A stretch of 64,000 nt of DNA from Phaeobacter gallaeciensis (lineage in GTDB: Bacteria > Pseudomonadota > Alphaproteobacteria > Rhodobacterales > Rhodobacteraceae). This document shows, in pieces, positions 25,381-35,314 of this stretch. The notes beneath the pieces were generated by a model, which was given only the letters and a program-made list of their open reading frames with translations, had not been told where the DNA came from and searched no databases. The stretch is from assembly GCF_001678945.1 (NCBI RefSeq), contig NZ_CP015124.1:2580001-2644000 (forward strand). Direction: 5' to 3'. Numbering within the stretch: position 1 is the stretch's first letter; each line of letters starts with the position of its first letter. Made by a program: the position numbers and the translations under genes.

Positions 25381-27753
25381 ATGAACTTCATTCCCATCCG
25401 GCGGCTTCTCCCGGGGTTATTTGCCCTGTTTCTTTTGTGTGCGCTGGTCATCGGGACTGCGGGCACAGGACATGCGCAGACGGCGGCTGACAACGGCGAG
25501 GATCCGATTGCCCGGGCCATCGAGCTGGCTGCCGAAAGCGGCGTTGATGTGATCATCGTCGACAGCGGCGGCGCCCGCGCGCAGGACGGGGCTGCGGAAC
25601 AGGCCATCAGCGAACACGATGCCAAGATGGAAGGTGCATCGATGCTGATGAAAGCCCAGTCGGAGATGGATATCTTCCGGGCCGAATTGCGCAGTCGTTT
25701 GGAGGCGCTGCCCTATTCCATCTTTGAGATGAAATACATCCTGCGCCAGACCAGCCCCGATGGCCGGATCGCCACCTATGCGGAAATCCTGTTCTGGAGC
25801 CTCCTGTTCCTGTTTCTGGGGCGCTGGGTCACCGTTGAGCTCTACGGCAAGAGATTTGCGCTGCACCACGTGGTGGCCCGCACCAAGGAAAAGCCCGAAG
25901 GCTATCGCGAGAAAATGCCGTTTTTGTTCTTTCGCTTCCTGCTGGGCGTCGGGGGAACGATCTTTTCGATGGGGATCGCTCTGCTGGGATCCTATCTTGT
26001 GCTGGGTTCCTCAGGCAATTCGTCGGTGCGGCTGACGGTGCTGGCGATCTATACCGCCTTTTTCCTGTCCCGGACCATATCGGACCTGTGGCGCATGGTG
26101 CTGTCGCCCTACCTTAGCCAGTACCGGATACCGGCATTTTCCGACCGGGATGCCAAACGGCTTTATATCTGGGCTTCGGTGCTGGCGACCTATGATATTT
26201 CGACCCTCGTCTTTGCCGCCTGGGTCGGGGATTTCGGGCTGACTTACAACGTCTATGCCATCGTCTATGGCGGGTTGGCGCTTTTGGGGATTGTCGGCAA
26301 TCTGGCGCTTGTCGCCTTTAACGCCGGGGCCATCAGCCGCGCCATCCGTGCGGGTCGCGATGCTGAGGAATGCTCCTGGCTGGTGCGGCTGCTGTCGGTG
26401 GCTTGGGCGCCTGCGGTCGTGGCCTATATCGTCTTTGGCTGGCTTCAGCTGGCCTTTGATCTGGTGCTGGAGCGGGAGATGTCGATCCCGCTGATGGCGG
26501 GCACCTATATGGTGCTGACCTCAATCCTGGTGGTCTATGGGATCATCAACTACGGGATCGAAGTCTATGCCTACAGGCGGCGTCTTCCCGCGCAAATGGT
26601 TCAGCCAGAGGACAGCGATGCGCAAGACGCCGATGGCCCTGACGGGGAGGCTGAAGAAGTAGATGAGGCGGCCGCCGCTTCGATGCGAAAGCGCCACCCG
26701 ATTGCCACCTATGAGGATCTGGCGCGCAGGGTTGCCGGGGTTCTGGCCTTTGTCGGCGGGGCGCTGGCGCTGATCTACGTGTGGAACCCGGACATCGACT
26801 GGACTGACAATTCGGCCATCGACCGGATCTTTGACATCGTGGTGATCCTGTTCCTCGGCTATATCATCTACAGCGTCTCGCGGATCTGGATCGACAGCAA
26901 GATCGACGAGGAAGTCGGCGATATGCCCGAGAGCGAGCTGGGCGATGAAGGCGGCGCAGGCGGGGCCAGTCGGCTTGCCACGCTGCTGCCGCTGTTCCGG
27001 GGCGCCATTCTGGCGGTGGTCGTGGTGTCGATTGCTCTGATCCTGCTGATGCAACTGGGGATCAACGTCAGTCCGCTGTTCGCTGGTGCAGGCGTTGTCG
27101 GTCTGGCGGTGGGCTTTGGCTCACAGACGCTGGTGCGGGATATCTTTTCCGGCGCCTTCTTTCTGGTCGATGATGCCTTTCGCAAGGGTGAGTATATCGA
27201 CATCGGCGACGTGAAAGGCACGGTCGAGAAGATCTCGGTCCGGTCCTTCCAGTTGCGCCACCATCTGGGCGCGCTGCACACCATTCCCTTTGGCGAAATC
27301 CGGGTGCTGACCAACTATTCCCGCGACTGGGTGATGATGAAGCTGCCCTTGCGGGTGACCTATGACACCGATGTGGAAAAGGTCCGCAAGCTGATCAAGA
27401 AACTGGGGCAGGAGCTGTTGGACGATCCGGTCATTGGCGACAATTTCATCCAGCCGCTGAAATCCCAGGGTGTCATCGAGATGCAGGATTCGGCGATGAT
27501 CATCCGGGTGAAATTCATGACCAAACCGGGCGATCAGTGGCTGGTGCGCAAGAAGGTCTACGAGGAAATCCGCCAGCTGTTCGCACGTGAAGGCATCAAG
27601 TTCGCTCATCGCGAGGTCACGGTGCGCCTTGCGGAGGATCAGAACGAGAACCTGACCCCGCAGCAAAAGGAGGCGGCGGCGGGGGCCGTGCAGGCGGCGA
27701 TTGATGCCGATCTTCTGGACGCCGATGAGGGCAGGGGCGGCGACGACCGATAG
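25381..27753 (+). CDS. Large MscS-family mechanosensitive ion channel
   Basis: The 790-residue inner-membrane protein starts with a signal-like segment ending TGHAQT (about residue 34) and then has a short periplasmic region. About ten hydrophobic segments follow. The C-terminal MscS core begins at the pore helix GVVGLAVGFGSQTLVRDIFSG (about residues 563-583) and continues with the beta domain FRKGEYIDIGDVKGTVEKIS and the alpha/beta vestibule. The acidic insert around residues 405-430 is unusual. It probably releases solutes on osmotic downshock. Confidence 0.93.
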   Translation: MNFIPIRRLLPGLFALFLLCALVIGTAGTGHAQTAADNGEDPIARAIELAAESGVDVIIVDSGGARAQDGAAEQAISEHDAKMEGASMLMKAQSEMDIFRAELRSRLEALPYSIFEMKYILRQTSPDGRIATYAEILFWSLLFLFLGRWVTVELYGKRFALHHVVARTKEKPEGYREKMPFLFFRFLLGVGGTIFSMGIALLGSYLVLGSSGNSSVRLTVLAIYTAFFLSRTISDLWRMVLSPYLSQYRIPAFSDRDAKRLYIWASVLATYDISTLVFAAWVGDFGLTYNVYAIVYGGLALLGIVGNLALVAFNAGAISRAIRAGRDAEECSWLVRLLSVAWAPAVVAYIVFGWLQLAFDLVLEREMSIPLMAGTYMVLTSILVVYGIINYGIEVYAYRRRLPAQMVQPEDSDAQDADGPDGEAEEVDEAAAASMRKRHPIATYEDLARRVAGVLAFVGGALALIYVWNPDIDWTDNSAIDRIFDIVVILFLGYIIYSVSRIWIDSKIDEEVGDMPESELGDEGGAGGASRLATLLPLFRGAILAVVVVSIALILLMQLGINVSPLFAGAGVVGLAVGFGSQTLVRDIFSGAFFLVDDAFRKGEYIDIGDVKGTVEKISVRSFQLRHHLGALHTIPFGEIRVLTNYSRDWVMMKLPLRVTYDTDVEKVRKLIKKLGQELLDDPVIGDNFIQPLKSQGVIEMQDSAMIIRVKFMTKPGDQWLVRKKVYEEIRQLFAREGIKFAHREVTVRLAEDQNENLTPQQKEAAAGAVQAAIDADLLDADEGRGGDDR

Positions 27754-27790
27754 GTCTGTGCTGCATAAATTCTGAAATTCGCGGTGCGTG

Positions 27791-27891
27791 AGAACGGGGC
27801 GCTCCCGCCCCCGCGCCTGAGCGCCTCTGCGCTCCGCCTGGGGGTGGGCCGGGCGCCGTGCAGGGGCACGGCGCGGGCGGTCTGCCGTTCT
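27791..27891. repeat. Multi-hairpin GC-rich element with 16-base core, copy 2
   Basis: A closing stem AGAACGG (27791-27797) pairs with CCGTTCT (27885-27891). Inside are the core CGGGGCGCTCCCGCCC (27795-27810), the hairpin GAGCGC-CTCT-GCGCTC (27819-27834) and the perfect hairpin GCGCCGTGC-AGGG-GCACGGCGC (27853-27874). It lies between two convergent genes, 38 bases after the mscS-like stop. Confidence 0.55.
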
Positions 27892-27917
27892 TGAGGGAGA
27901 TGCCAGATGGCTAAGGG

Positions 27918-29264
27918 TCAGCTGGTCCAGACCGGCTCGGAAGAGCCGCATTTGTCTGCAGGTAGGTCCCAGCGCATGCCGGTCTCTCCCAGCGCAAGCG
28001 GCGGTTTCAGGCGCAGACCCGGTCCCCATCCGGAATGTTCGCGGGAAGGTGCATAATCCTGCGCCTCGGCCTGGGTGATGGAGGGGCCACCCTGCGATGG
28101 GCGCAGGCTGGCAAGCAGCTCGGCGGTGCGGGCCAGGGACAGCCGTGCCTGCGGGGTTTTACCGGTCTCGGTGGCCCGGCTGAGGGCGGAAATCACCGCC
28201 GCAGCCAGAAGATAGCCGGTGGCGTGATCCAGTGCTTGCACCGGCAGCGGGGTCGGTTTCTCTGCGCCTGCCCAGATCCGGCCTGCATCGGCGATGCCCG
28301 CACTCATCTGTACCAGACTGTCAAAGCCGCGGCGGCGCACCCAGGGGCCGGTCCAGCCATAGGCGTTGAGCGTTGACTCAATCCGGTTTGGGGCGATCCG
28401 GTCGCGGGTTGCCTGATCATAGCCAAGACCTGCAAGGGCGCCGGGGCGGTAGCCGTGCACCAGCACATCGGCTTTGGCCAACAGCGTCTCGAAACGGCGC
28501 CGGTCCGGGTCCTTGCGCAGATCGAGCATGGCCATGCGCTTGCCCAGCGAAATATCCGGTATCACCCCCGGCTCATCCCAGCCGGGCGGGTCGATCCGCA
28601 GCACCTCGGCGCCAAATCCGGCCAGCGTCCGGGTGGCAATCGGCCCGGCCAGGACCCGGGTCAGATCCAGCACCTTCAGTCCGGCCAGCGGCCGTGCCTC
28701 GCTTGCTTCAGGACGCGCACGCGGAGAGACGTCGCGGGGGGCGGTCCATTGTACCAACGGTTCCGAGCCGACTGCCTGTCCCTGCGGGTGCGACAGCCAC
28801 AGCTCGCGGCTGCGCATGGTGGCCGACACGCCTCCGGCAGCGACGATCTCGCGCTCCAGCAGGTCGCCGTCCCATTTGCTGACGGCCGTGCGCACCGCCT
28901 CGGGCGTGCCTTCGCAGCCGAGCACCTGAAGCGCGGCGGCGCGGTGATGGGGCAGGTTGGTGTGCAGGCGGATCCAGCCATCGGCGCAGGGATAGTCCCC
29001 GGCAATCGGATCCCAAAGCGATGGCATCTCCCAGCCTGCGGGGCGAAAACTGTAGCCGAACCACAGCGCCGCCAAACGCTGATCCACGGTGACTTCGGGC
29101 GCGCGGGGCGCAAGACCTGCCACCTTCATGTAGCGGGCCAGTTCCACGCCGACGGCAGCAACAGAGGCAGTGGCTAGCCCGGTCACCGCAAAGGCACTGG
29201 GCCTGTGCCCGCTGCCAGTGATGGCATAGCTTGCGGGATCGGGAAGGGCGGCAAGCAGGGTCAT
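27918..29264 (-). CDS. CaiB/BaiF CoA-transferase-like protein with apparently swapped halves
   Basis: The 448-residue product belongs to the class III CoA-transferase superfamily, but the usual N-terminal hallmark (LAGLKVLDLTRVLAGPIATR, GAEVLRIDPPGWDEPG) appears at residues 193-235. The first 180 residues (for example DGWIRLHTN near 95) resemble the normal C-terminal half. At 371-382 the helix that normally carries the catalytic Asp reads PQARLSLARTAE, with Arg/Ala instead of Asp. It may not be a normal transferase. It is the last gene of the peptide-transporter operon, overlapping the permease stop by 4 bases. Confidence 0.8.
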   Translation of the reverse strand: MTLLAALPDPASYAITGSGHRPSAFAVTGLATASVAAVGVELARYMKVAGLAPRAPEVTVDQRLAALWFGYSFRPAGWEMPSLWDPIAGDYPCADGWIRLHTNLPHHRAAALQVLGCEGTPEAVRTAVSKWDGDLLEREIVAAGGVSATMRSRELWLSHPQGQAVGSEPLVQWTAPRDVSPRARPEASEARPLAGLKVLDLTRVLAGPIATRTLAGFGAEVLRIDPPGWDEPGVIPDISLGKRMAMLDLRKDPDRRRFETLLAKADVLVHGYRPGALAGLGYDQATRDRIAPNRIESTLNAYGWTGPWVRRRGFDSLVQMSAGIADAGRIWAGAEKPTPLPVQALDHATGYLLAAAVISALSRATETGKTPQARLSLARTAELLASLRPSQGGPSITQAEAQDYAPSREHSGWGPGLRLKPPLALGETGMRWDLPADKCGSSEPVWTS

Positions 29265-30418
29265 TGTTGATAGGGGTCCAGACTGTCGCGCAAGCCGTCA
29301 CCAAGGAAGTTGAAGGCCAGCACTACCACCACGATGGGCAGCATGGGAATGGCGGTCCACCAGTAGATCTCGATATTGGCGAGGTTCTGCGCATCGTTCA
29401 GCATCACGCCCCAACTGACCGCAGGCGCGCGCAGACCCAGGCCCAGAAAGGAAAGCGCGGTTTCGCCCAGGATCATCGCCGGGATCGACAGGGTTGCCGA
29501 GGCGATGAGGTGGCTCATGAAATTCGGCAAGAGATGCTTGCGGATCACCCGGCCCGATGTGGCGCCCATCATTTCGGCGGCGCGCACGTATTCCTCTTCG
29601 CGCAAGGACAGGAACTTGGCCCGCACCGAGCGCGCAAGGCCGGGCCAGTCCAATATGCCAAGGATCACCGAGATGATGAAGAAGACCGCCACCGGAGACC
29701 AGTTCGAGGGCACGGCTGCTGAGAGCGCAAGCCACAGAGGCAGCTCCGGCAGGCTGCGCAGGATCTCGATCACCCGGTTGATCACCCAGTCGATCCGGCC
29801 ACCGAAATAGCCCGCAATAGAGCCGAAAAAGATGCCTAGAACGAAGGAGACCGTGATCCCGATCAGACCGACGGTCAGCGACAGCTGCGCGCCATAAAGG
29901 ATGCGGCTGAAGACATCGCGGCCCAGCCGGTCCGAGCCCCAAAGGAACAGCGGCACATCGGCGCCGGGCGCGCAGACCAGATGGGTGTCGGCCGGGATCA
30001 GCCCGGCGATATCGTAGGAGCTGCCTTCGCAGAAGAATTTCAGCCGCAGCGGGTTGTCCAGATCCGGTTTGAACTCCCACTGGAAGGTTTCCAGGTTCGC
30101 CTCAGAGGTCATCGGGTAGATGAAGGGGCCGAGGAACTCGCCCTCGTGGAAGAGATTAATCTCCTGCGGCGGCGCATAGAGATGCTCGCTGTGACGTTCG
30201 TTCGGGCCATAGGGCGCGACAAAGCCGACAAAGGGCAGCATCAGATAGCAGAACAGCAGGAAGGCACCGGAGATCAGGCCCAACCGGTGCGTCTTGAACT
30301 TGCGCCAGATCAGCACCCAGTTCGGGGCATCCAGATCCTTGCGCTCCAGCTCGCGCAGGGACTGTTCGGCATCATAGGGGGCATCGTCGACATAGCGACC
30401 GTCAGGCAGCTTGCTCAT
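29261..30418 (-). CDS. Oligopeptide-type ABC transporter permease (OppC/YejE-like)
   Basis: The 385-residue inner-membrane protein has the conserved DLGRD-like loop SDRLGRDVFSRILYGAQLS near residue 167 and the permease EAA motif in EYVRAAEMMGATSGRVIRKHLLPNF near residue 285. The C-terminus LGDGLRDSLDPYQQ is typical of OppC/DppC proteins. An extended N-terminal part of about 150 residues with a periplasmic insert resembles the YejE branch. It pairs with the next permease. Confidence 0.91.
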   Translation of the reverse strand: MSKLPDGRYVDDAPYDAEQSLRELERKDLDAPNWVLIWRKFKTHRLGLISGAFLLFCYLMLPFVGFVAPYGPNERHSEHLYAPPQEINLFHEGEFLGPFIYPMTSEANLETFQWEFKPDLDNPLRLKFFCEGSSYDIAGLIPADTHLVCAPGADVPLFLWGSDRLGRDVFSRILYGAQLSLTVGLIGITVSFVLGIFFGSIAGYFGGRIDWVINRVIEILRSLPELPLWLALSAAVPSNWSPVAVFFIISVILGILDWPGLARSVRAKFLSLREEEYVRAAEMMGATSGRVIRKHLLPNFMSHLIASATLSIPAMILGETALSFLGLGLRAPAVSWGVMLNDAQNLANIEIYWWTAIPMLPIVVVVLAFNFLGDGLRDSLDPYQQ

Positions 30419-31443
30419 GCGTCACGCCCCTCATAGCGGATGCGCGGATCCAGAAGGACCAGCAGCACGTCCGAAATCATCGTGCCGATCAGGGTCAGCA
30501 GGGCGACGAACATCAGAATGAAGGCCGACAGGAACATGTCCTGCGATTTCAGCGCCTGCAGCAGATCCGGCCCGATGGTCTGCAGTCCCAGAACCACCGA
30601 AACCAGAACCGATCCCGACACCATTGAGGGCAGCAGGTTGCCGATGTCTGCAACAAAGGGATTGAAGGCCACCCGCAGCGGATATTTCGCCAGCATCCGC
30701 GATGGCGCCATGCCCTTGGCAATCGCGGTTTCCACATAGGGTTTGCCCAGTTCGTCCAGCATATTGGCGCGCAACCGCTGCATCATCGCCGAAGCGCCCG
30801 AGGTGCCGATGACAAAGGTTGGAACGATCAGGTGAATGAGGATCGATTTCACCTTGTCCCAGCTCATCGGTTCACCCTCGTAGATGGGATCCATCAGCCC
30901 GCCGATGGGCAGGTCGAACCAGCGATGGCCGTAGTAGAACAGGATCAGCGCCAGGAGGAAGTTCGGCGTCGCCAGACCGAGGTAACCGACAAAGGCCGAG
31001 GTGTAATCCACCCAGGTGCGCGAGCGCGCCGCGGCCAGAACTCCCAGCGGGAGGGCCACCATATAGACAAAGAGAACCGCTGCGAGATTGACGAGAACCG
31101 TCAGCCACAGGCTGTCACCGACGATTTCGGCCACCGGGCGGTCGAATTCAAAGGACCAGCCGAAATTGCCCTGAATGAGGCCTGAGAAGCCGTGCGGGCC
31201 TGGCATGAAGCCAGCCCAGATGAAATACTGCTGCCACATGGGCTTATCGAGCGCGTATTCCGTGCGCAGGAACTCTGCCTTGGCCACGCCTGCGGTCTGA
31301 CCGCTGGCACGCAGCTCGGCGATCTGGTTGGACAGATAATCGCCGGGTGGCAGGTTGATGATCACGAAGATCAGCACCGACACCACCCAAAGCGTCAGCA
31401 GCATGGTGCCGAAGCGGTATATGGCGTAGCGCAGGATTTCCAT
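30415..31443 (-). CDS. Oligopeptide-type ABC transporter permease (OppB/YejB-like)
   Basis: The 342-residue permease has about six transmembrane segments. It starts MEILRYAIYRFGTMLLTLW and carries PYVETAIAKGMAPSRMLAKYPLRVAFNPFV, an EAA-type coupling loop quoted here by its key core GMAPSRMLAKYPLR. The C-terminus ISDVLLVLLDPRIRYEGR matches OppB/DppB proteins. It overlaps the OppC-like gene by 4 bases, and its start overlaps the last base of the binding-protein stop. Confidence 0.92.
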   Translation of the reverse strand: MEILRYAIYRFGTMLLTLWVVSVLIFVIINLPPGDYLSNQIAELRASGQTAGVAKAEFLRTEYALDKPMWQQYFIWAGFMPGPHGFSGLIQGNFGWSFEFDRPVAEIVGDSLWLTVLVNLAAVLFVYMVALPLGVLAAARSRTWVDYTSAFVGYLGLATPNFLLALILFYYGHRWFDLPIGGLMDPIYEGEPMSWDKVKSILIHLIVPTFVIGTSGASAMMQRLRANMLDELGKPYVETAIAKGMAPSRMLAKYPLRVAFNPFVADIGNLLPSMVSGSVLVSVVLGLQTIGPDLLQALKSQDMFLSAFILMFVALLTLIGTMISDVLLVLLDPRIRYEGRDA

Positions 31444-33395
31444 CAGCCCTGACCATCCTCGAAGAAGAACTCATCCATGCGGTGGACGCCAAAATGAGCG
31501 CCGGGGTCCCAGGCCCAGATGCCGCGTTCTGGCACGTTGCGCAGGCGGTTTGATACCACCACGGGCTGCGGCGCCTCGGCCACAAGGCCAATGCCGTAGA
31601 CCTGCTCGGAATGGATTTTCAGCATTTCTTTCCAGGCGGCGACCCGCTCCGCTTCGGTGGTGGCGATCCGCCAGTCATGTGCCAGCTCCATCAGGCGCTG
31701 GGCGGGTTCCATATCGGGCGCTTCGCCGACCTCTCCGCCGGTCTGGTAATATTGCCCCCATTTCGGCCAGGCCAGAAAGACCTGATCGGTTGGCGCCAGA
31801 TAGGCGGGCGAGGTATAGGGCTGCGGCAGGCCGTTGTCCCAGCCGTACCAGACCGAGGCCGCAGTGGTGCCTGAGAACACCCGGTTGCGCAGGATGTCGC
31901 GATCGAGCGGACGCATCACCAGCTTGACCCCCACGTCGCGCCAATCATCGGTGATGATCTGCAGGGCGTTTTCGACTTCCTGCCGCTCTCCGGCGGTTTC
32001 CACGATCAGCTCCATCGGACGCCCGTCGGGCAGTTGGCGGATGCCATAGCCATCCTTTTCGGTCAGCCCGGCCTCATCCAGCAGCTGATTGGCCAGATCG
32101 GGATCGAACTGCGCCCAGGCTTCGCGCAGGGCGGGATCGAAGAAGGGGCTTTTTTCCAGCACGGTCATGGCGCCGGGCTTGGCCAGTTTGAAATAGAGCG
32201 ATTTGTTGATGGCGGCGCGGTTGATGGCGACCGACAGGGCGCGGCGCACCCGGACATCGCGCAGCAGTTTGCGCCAGACAGGATCGTTTACGTTGAGGTT
32301 CGGATAGATCGCGATCTGCGAGGCGGTGCCGGTGCCCCAGAGGAAGGTCCTGTAGTTGCCGCCGTCGGCTTCGCCCTTGCGCAGGATCGGAATGTCGCGA
32401 AAACCCAGACCACGCGCCTGAAGGTCTGCCTCTCCGGCGTTGGCTTTGGCAGCCACCAGCCCGCCCGAGACGATCTCCATTTCCACCGTGTCGATATAGG
32501 GCAGCTGTACGCCCTTGGCATCGATCCGGTGGTAATAGGGGTTGCGCACGAACAAGTGGCGGATCTTCTTGCCCGCCGTCGCGTTCATCCACGGCTGCAG
32601 GGTGGGCAGCTCGTGATTGTCGAACTTGTACATATTGTCGTATTTGTTGTGCAGCGCCGCCCAGCTTTTGACGCGGGCGTAATCCACTTCCTCGGCCAGT
32701 TTGGCCGGGTCGGCGTAATCGGCGTGGAACTGCTTCAGATAGGCTGAGGGCCGGTAGATGAAGGGCGGGCGCGCCTGCGCCAGATGGTGCAAAAAGCTGG
32801 GGTTCGGGTTCTGCCATTCAAAGACGACGGTGGTCTCATCTGGGAATGTGACCTCGGGCAGCTCACCCTCGGCACGCAGAAATTCCGGCGGCCCGGCCGG
32901 GCTCAGCAGCGGATTGTTGGCAATGTCCTTCCACCAGTATTCGAAATCCGCCGAGGTGAAGGGAGACCCGTCAGACCAGCGGTGCCCGGGGCGCAAGTGC
33001 AAGGTAAAGCGCTTGTTGTCCTCTTCCTCATAGCCCAGCAGGATATCCGATTGCAGTTTGTAATCCGCGTCATAGCCGACCAGCCGCGCGTAGCCATAGA
33101 CCACCATCTGGCGGATGTCTTTCGACCGGGTCACCATGGTGTTGAGCGCACCGCCCTGCACGCCAAAGGCACGGCCCTTGGCCTCCAGATTGACCACAAG
33201 CGGCGCATCCGGCAGGCGCTCTGCCGCCTTGGGCAGGTTGCCAGAGGCGACCTCCTGATCCCAGAAGGCGCTTTCCTGCGGGGTGGGCAGCGTGCCTGCC
33301 AGCGCGGCGAGCGGTGCCAGCAGTGCGGCCAGCGCGATGGCCAGTACGGGTTTCAGGGCGGTTCGTTTTGTCGCGGGTTTCGGGGCGTTATACAT
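31443..33395 (-). CDS. ABC transporter substrate-binding protein, oligopeptide family
   Basis: The 650-residue periplasmic protein starts with a basic stretch and a hydrophobic core (residues about 16-33, ending LAALAGTLP), which is a signal peptide. The solute-binding family 5 landmarks are present: GYARLVGYDADYKLQSDI, LRPGHRWSDGSPFTSADFEY, RVRRALSVAINRAAIN near residue 380 and ADGRP-like GRPMELIVE. At this length it belongs to the large peptide, murein-peptide or microcin C type binders. Ligand unknown. Its start overlaps the ATPase gene by 8 bases. Confidence 0.92.
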   Translation of the reverse strand: MYNAPKPATKRTALKPVLAIALAALLAPLAALAGTLPTPQESAFWDQEVASGNLPKAAERLPDAPLVVNLEAKGRAFGVQGGALNTMVTRSKDIRQMVVYGYARLVGYDADYKLQSDILLGYEEEDNKRFTLHLRPGHRWSDGSPFTSADFEYWWKDIANNPLLSPAGPPEFLRAEGELPEVTFPDETTVVFEWQNPNPSFLHHLAQARPPFIYRPSAYLKQFHADYADPAKLAEEVDYARVKSWAALHNKYDNMYKFDNHELPTLQPWMNATAGKKIRHLFVRNPYYHRIDAKGVQLPYIDTVEMEIVSGGLVAAKANAGEADLQARGLGFRDIPILRKGEADGGNYRTFLWGTGTASQIAIYPNLNVNDPVWRKLLRDVRVRRALSVAINRAAINKSLYFKLAKPGAMTVLEKSPFFDPALREAWAQFDPDLANQLLDEAGLTEKDGYGIRQLPDGRPMELIVETAGERQEVENALQIITDDWRDVGVKLVMRPLDRDILRNRVFSGTTAASVWYGWDNGLPQPYTSPAYLAPTDQVFLAWPKWGQYYQTGGEVGEAPDMEPAQRLMELAHDWRIATTEAERVAAWKEMLKIHSEQVYGIGLVAEAPQPVVVSNRLRNVPERGIWAWDPGAHFGVHRMDEFFFEDGQG

Positions 33396-35160
33396 GGCAA
33401 CGTACCTTATGTCCGGGTTCCAGGATGACCAGAGGCGGGGCCTCGGCTCCTGTGAATCTGAAATGTTCGGGCCAGCTGTCCGGCGCGCCGGCGCCTTGCG
33501 AAACCAGATCCAGATTGATCGGGCGCCCGATATCGGGTTCCGGCTGCGCTGCGATCAGCGCCTTGGTGTAGGGGTGCTGCGGGTTGTGGAACAGCGTCTG
33601 CGGTGGAGCCTGCTCGACGATCAGCCCGCGCCGCATCACCGCGACCTCATCGGCGATCCGCGCCACCACCGCCAGATCGTGGCTGATAAAGAGATAGGAC
33701 AGCCCTTGCTGTTCCTGAATGTTTTCCAAGAGCCGTAGGATCTGTTCCTGCACCGACACATCCAGAGCCGAGGTCGGCTCGTCGCAGACGATCAGCGAGG
33801 GGTCGAGCATCAGCGCACGGGCAATCGACAGGCGCTGGCGCTGGCCGCCGGAAAAGGCATGCGGATAGCGTTGCAGCATCTCGGGGCCAAGGCCGACGGT
33901 CTTCAGCATCTTTGCTGCCTTGTCGCGGCGGTCGGCGGGGGTGCCGATACCGTGGATCTCTAGTGGCTCGGTCATGGTGTCCGCGATGCGCATGCGCGGG
34001 CTGAGCGAGGAATAGGGATCCTGAAACACCATCTGCGCCTCGCGCTGAAACGCGGTGCGGGCGGCGCGGTCCATCTGTTGAACCTTGACGATCTCGCCAT
34101 CCGGATCGGGGCGGAACAGAACCTCGCCGCCGGGATCCGGCGGTTCGGCGCCAAGCGCGATGCGGGCGGCGGTGGTCTTGCCAGAGCCGCTTTCGCCGAC
34201 GATGGCCAGCGTCTTGCCGCGTGGCAGTTTCAGATCGACGCCGCGACAGGCGTGTATAAGAGTGGGGGCAGCCCAGCCCTTTCCGGCGCGCAGGGTGTAG
34301 GTCTTGGACACCGATTTCAGCTCAAGGATCAGATCTTCCTTGGGCTCTGGCGGCACAGCCTGCGTGGCGGCGGGGATTTTGGGCGCGGCGTTGATCAGCG
34401 CCCGGGTATATGCATGCGCGGGTGCCGAAAGGATCGGTGCAGCAGGACCAGCTTCCATTACCCGGCCCTTGTGCATGACCACCACCTCTTCGGCCATATT
34501 GGCAACGACACCCAGATCGTGGGTCACAAGGATCATCGCCATGCCGGTGTCGCGCTGCAATTCCTTCATCAGGCCCAAAACCTGTGCCTGCGTTGTCACG
34601 TCCAGCGCCGTGGTCGGCTCATCCGCGATCAGAAGATCGGGTTTTGCCACCATCGCCATGGCAATCATCGCCCGCTGGCGCATGCCCCCGGACAGCTCAA
34701 AGGGGTACGAGTCATAGGTGCGTTGCGGCTCGGGAAAACCGACCCGTTCGAAACACTCCAGAACTTCCTTGCGGGCGGCGGCTTCGCTTTTGCCTTCGTG
34801 CAGCCATAAAACTTCGGAGACCTGGTTGCCGATCCGGTGCAACGGCGACAAAGAGCGCATCGGCTCCTGAAAGATCATCGCGATCCGGTTGCCGCGCACA
34901 TCCCGCATGCGCCGTTCGCCAAGGCGGCTCAGCTCCAGCGGCGCGTCGCCGCCGTGGAGGGTGATGCGGCCAGAACGGATCTGGGCGGCACGTGGCAGAA
35001 TGCGCAGCACGGCGCGGCAGGTGATCGTCTTGCCGGAACCACTTTCCCCGACCAGCGCCAGGGTGCCGCCGGGGGCAACGTCAAAACTAACATCGCGCAC
35101 GACAGCTTCATCCCGGCCAAAGCCGATGCTGAGGCCCTCGACTGACAACAGCGGCGCCAT
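33388..35160 (-). CDS. Oligopeptide-type ABC transporter, fused two-domain ATPase (YejF-like)
   Basis: The 590-residue product has two complete ATPase domains in tandem. The first has Walker A GESGSGKTI near residue 38, signature LSGGMRQRAMIAMAM and LLIADEPTTALDV. The second has GESGSGKTTAA near residue 320, signature FSGGQRQRLSIARAL and LIVCDEPTSALDV. Each ends with the oligopeptide-type extension (NAAPKIP, HNPQHPYTKALI). It is the first gene of the five-gene operon; no other ATPase gene is needed. Confidence 0.94.
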   Translation of the reverse strand: MAPLLSVEGLSIGFGRDEAVVRDVSFDVAPGGTLALVGESGSGKTITCRAVLRILPRAAQIRSGRITLHGGDAPLELSRLGERRMRDVRGNRIAMIFQEPMRSLSPLHRIGNQVSEVLWLHEGKSEAAARKEVLECFERVGFPEPQRTYDSYPFELSGGMRQRAMIAMAMVAKPDLLIADEPTTALDVTTQAQVLGLMKELQRDTGMAMILVTHDLGVVANMAEEVVVMHKGRVMEAGPAAPILSAPAHAYTRALINAAPKIPAATQAVPPEPKEDLILELKSVSKTYTLRAGKGWAAPTLIHACRGVDLKLPRGKTLAIVGESGSGKTTAARIALGAEPPDPGGEVLFRPDPDGEIVKVQQMDRAARTAFQREAQMVFQDPYSSLSPRMRIADTMTEPLEIHGIGTPADRRDKAAKMLKTVGLGPEMLQRYPHAFSGGQRQRLSIARALMLDPSLIVCDEPTSALDVSVQEQILRLLENIQEQQGLSYLFISHDLAVVARIADEVAVMRRGLIVEQAPPQTLFHNPQHPYTKALIAAQPEPDIGRPINLDLVSQGAGAPDSWPEHFRFTGAEAPPLVILEPGHKVRCHV

Positions 35161-35314
35161 TCAGTTCAACCCGTCTGAGGTCCGGTGATGTCTCTTCATG
35201 ATCTTCCCGTTTCCCTGTTTTTTCCCCCACCATCGCGCGGCCTGCGGGCACTAGTCAAACCCCATTCGCAGATAGCAGCTCCAGATGCGGGAAATATGAC
35301 GCGCCGGTGGGGTC

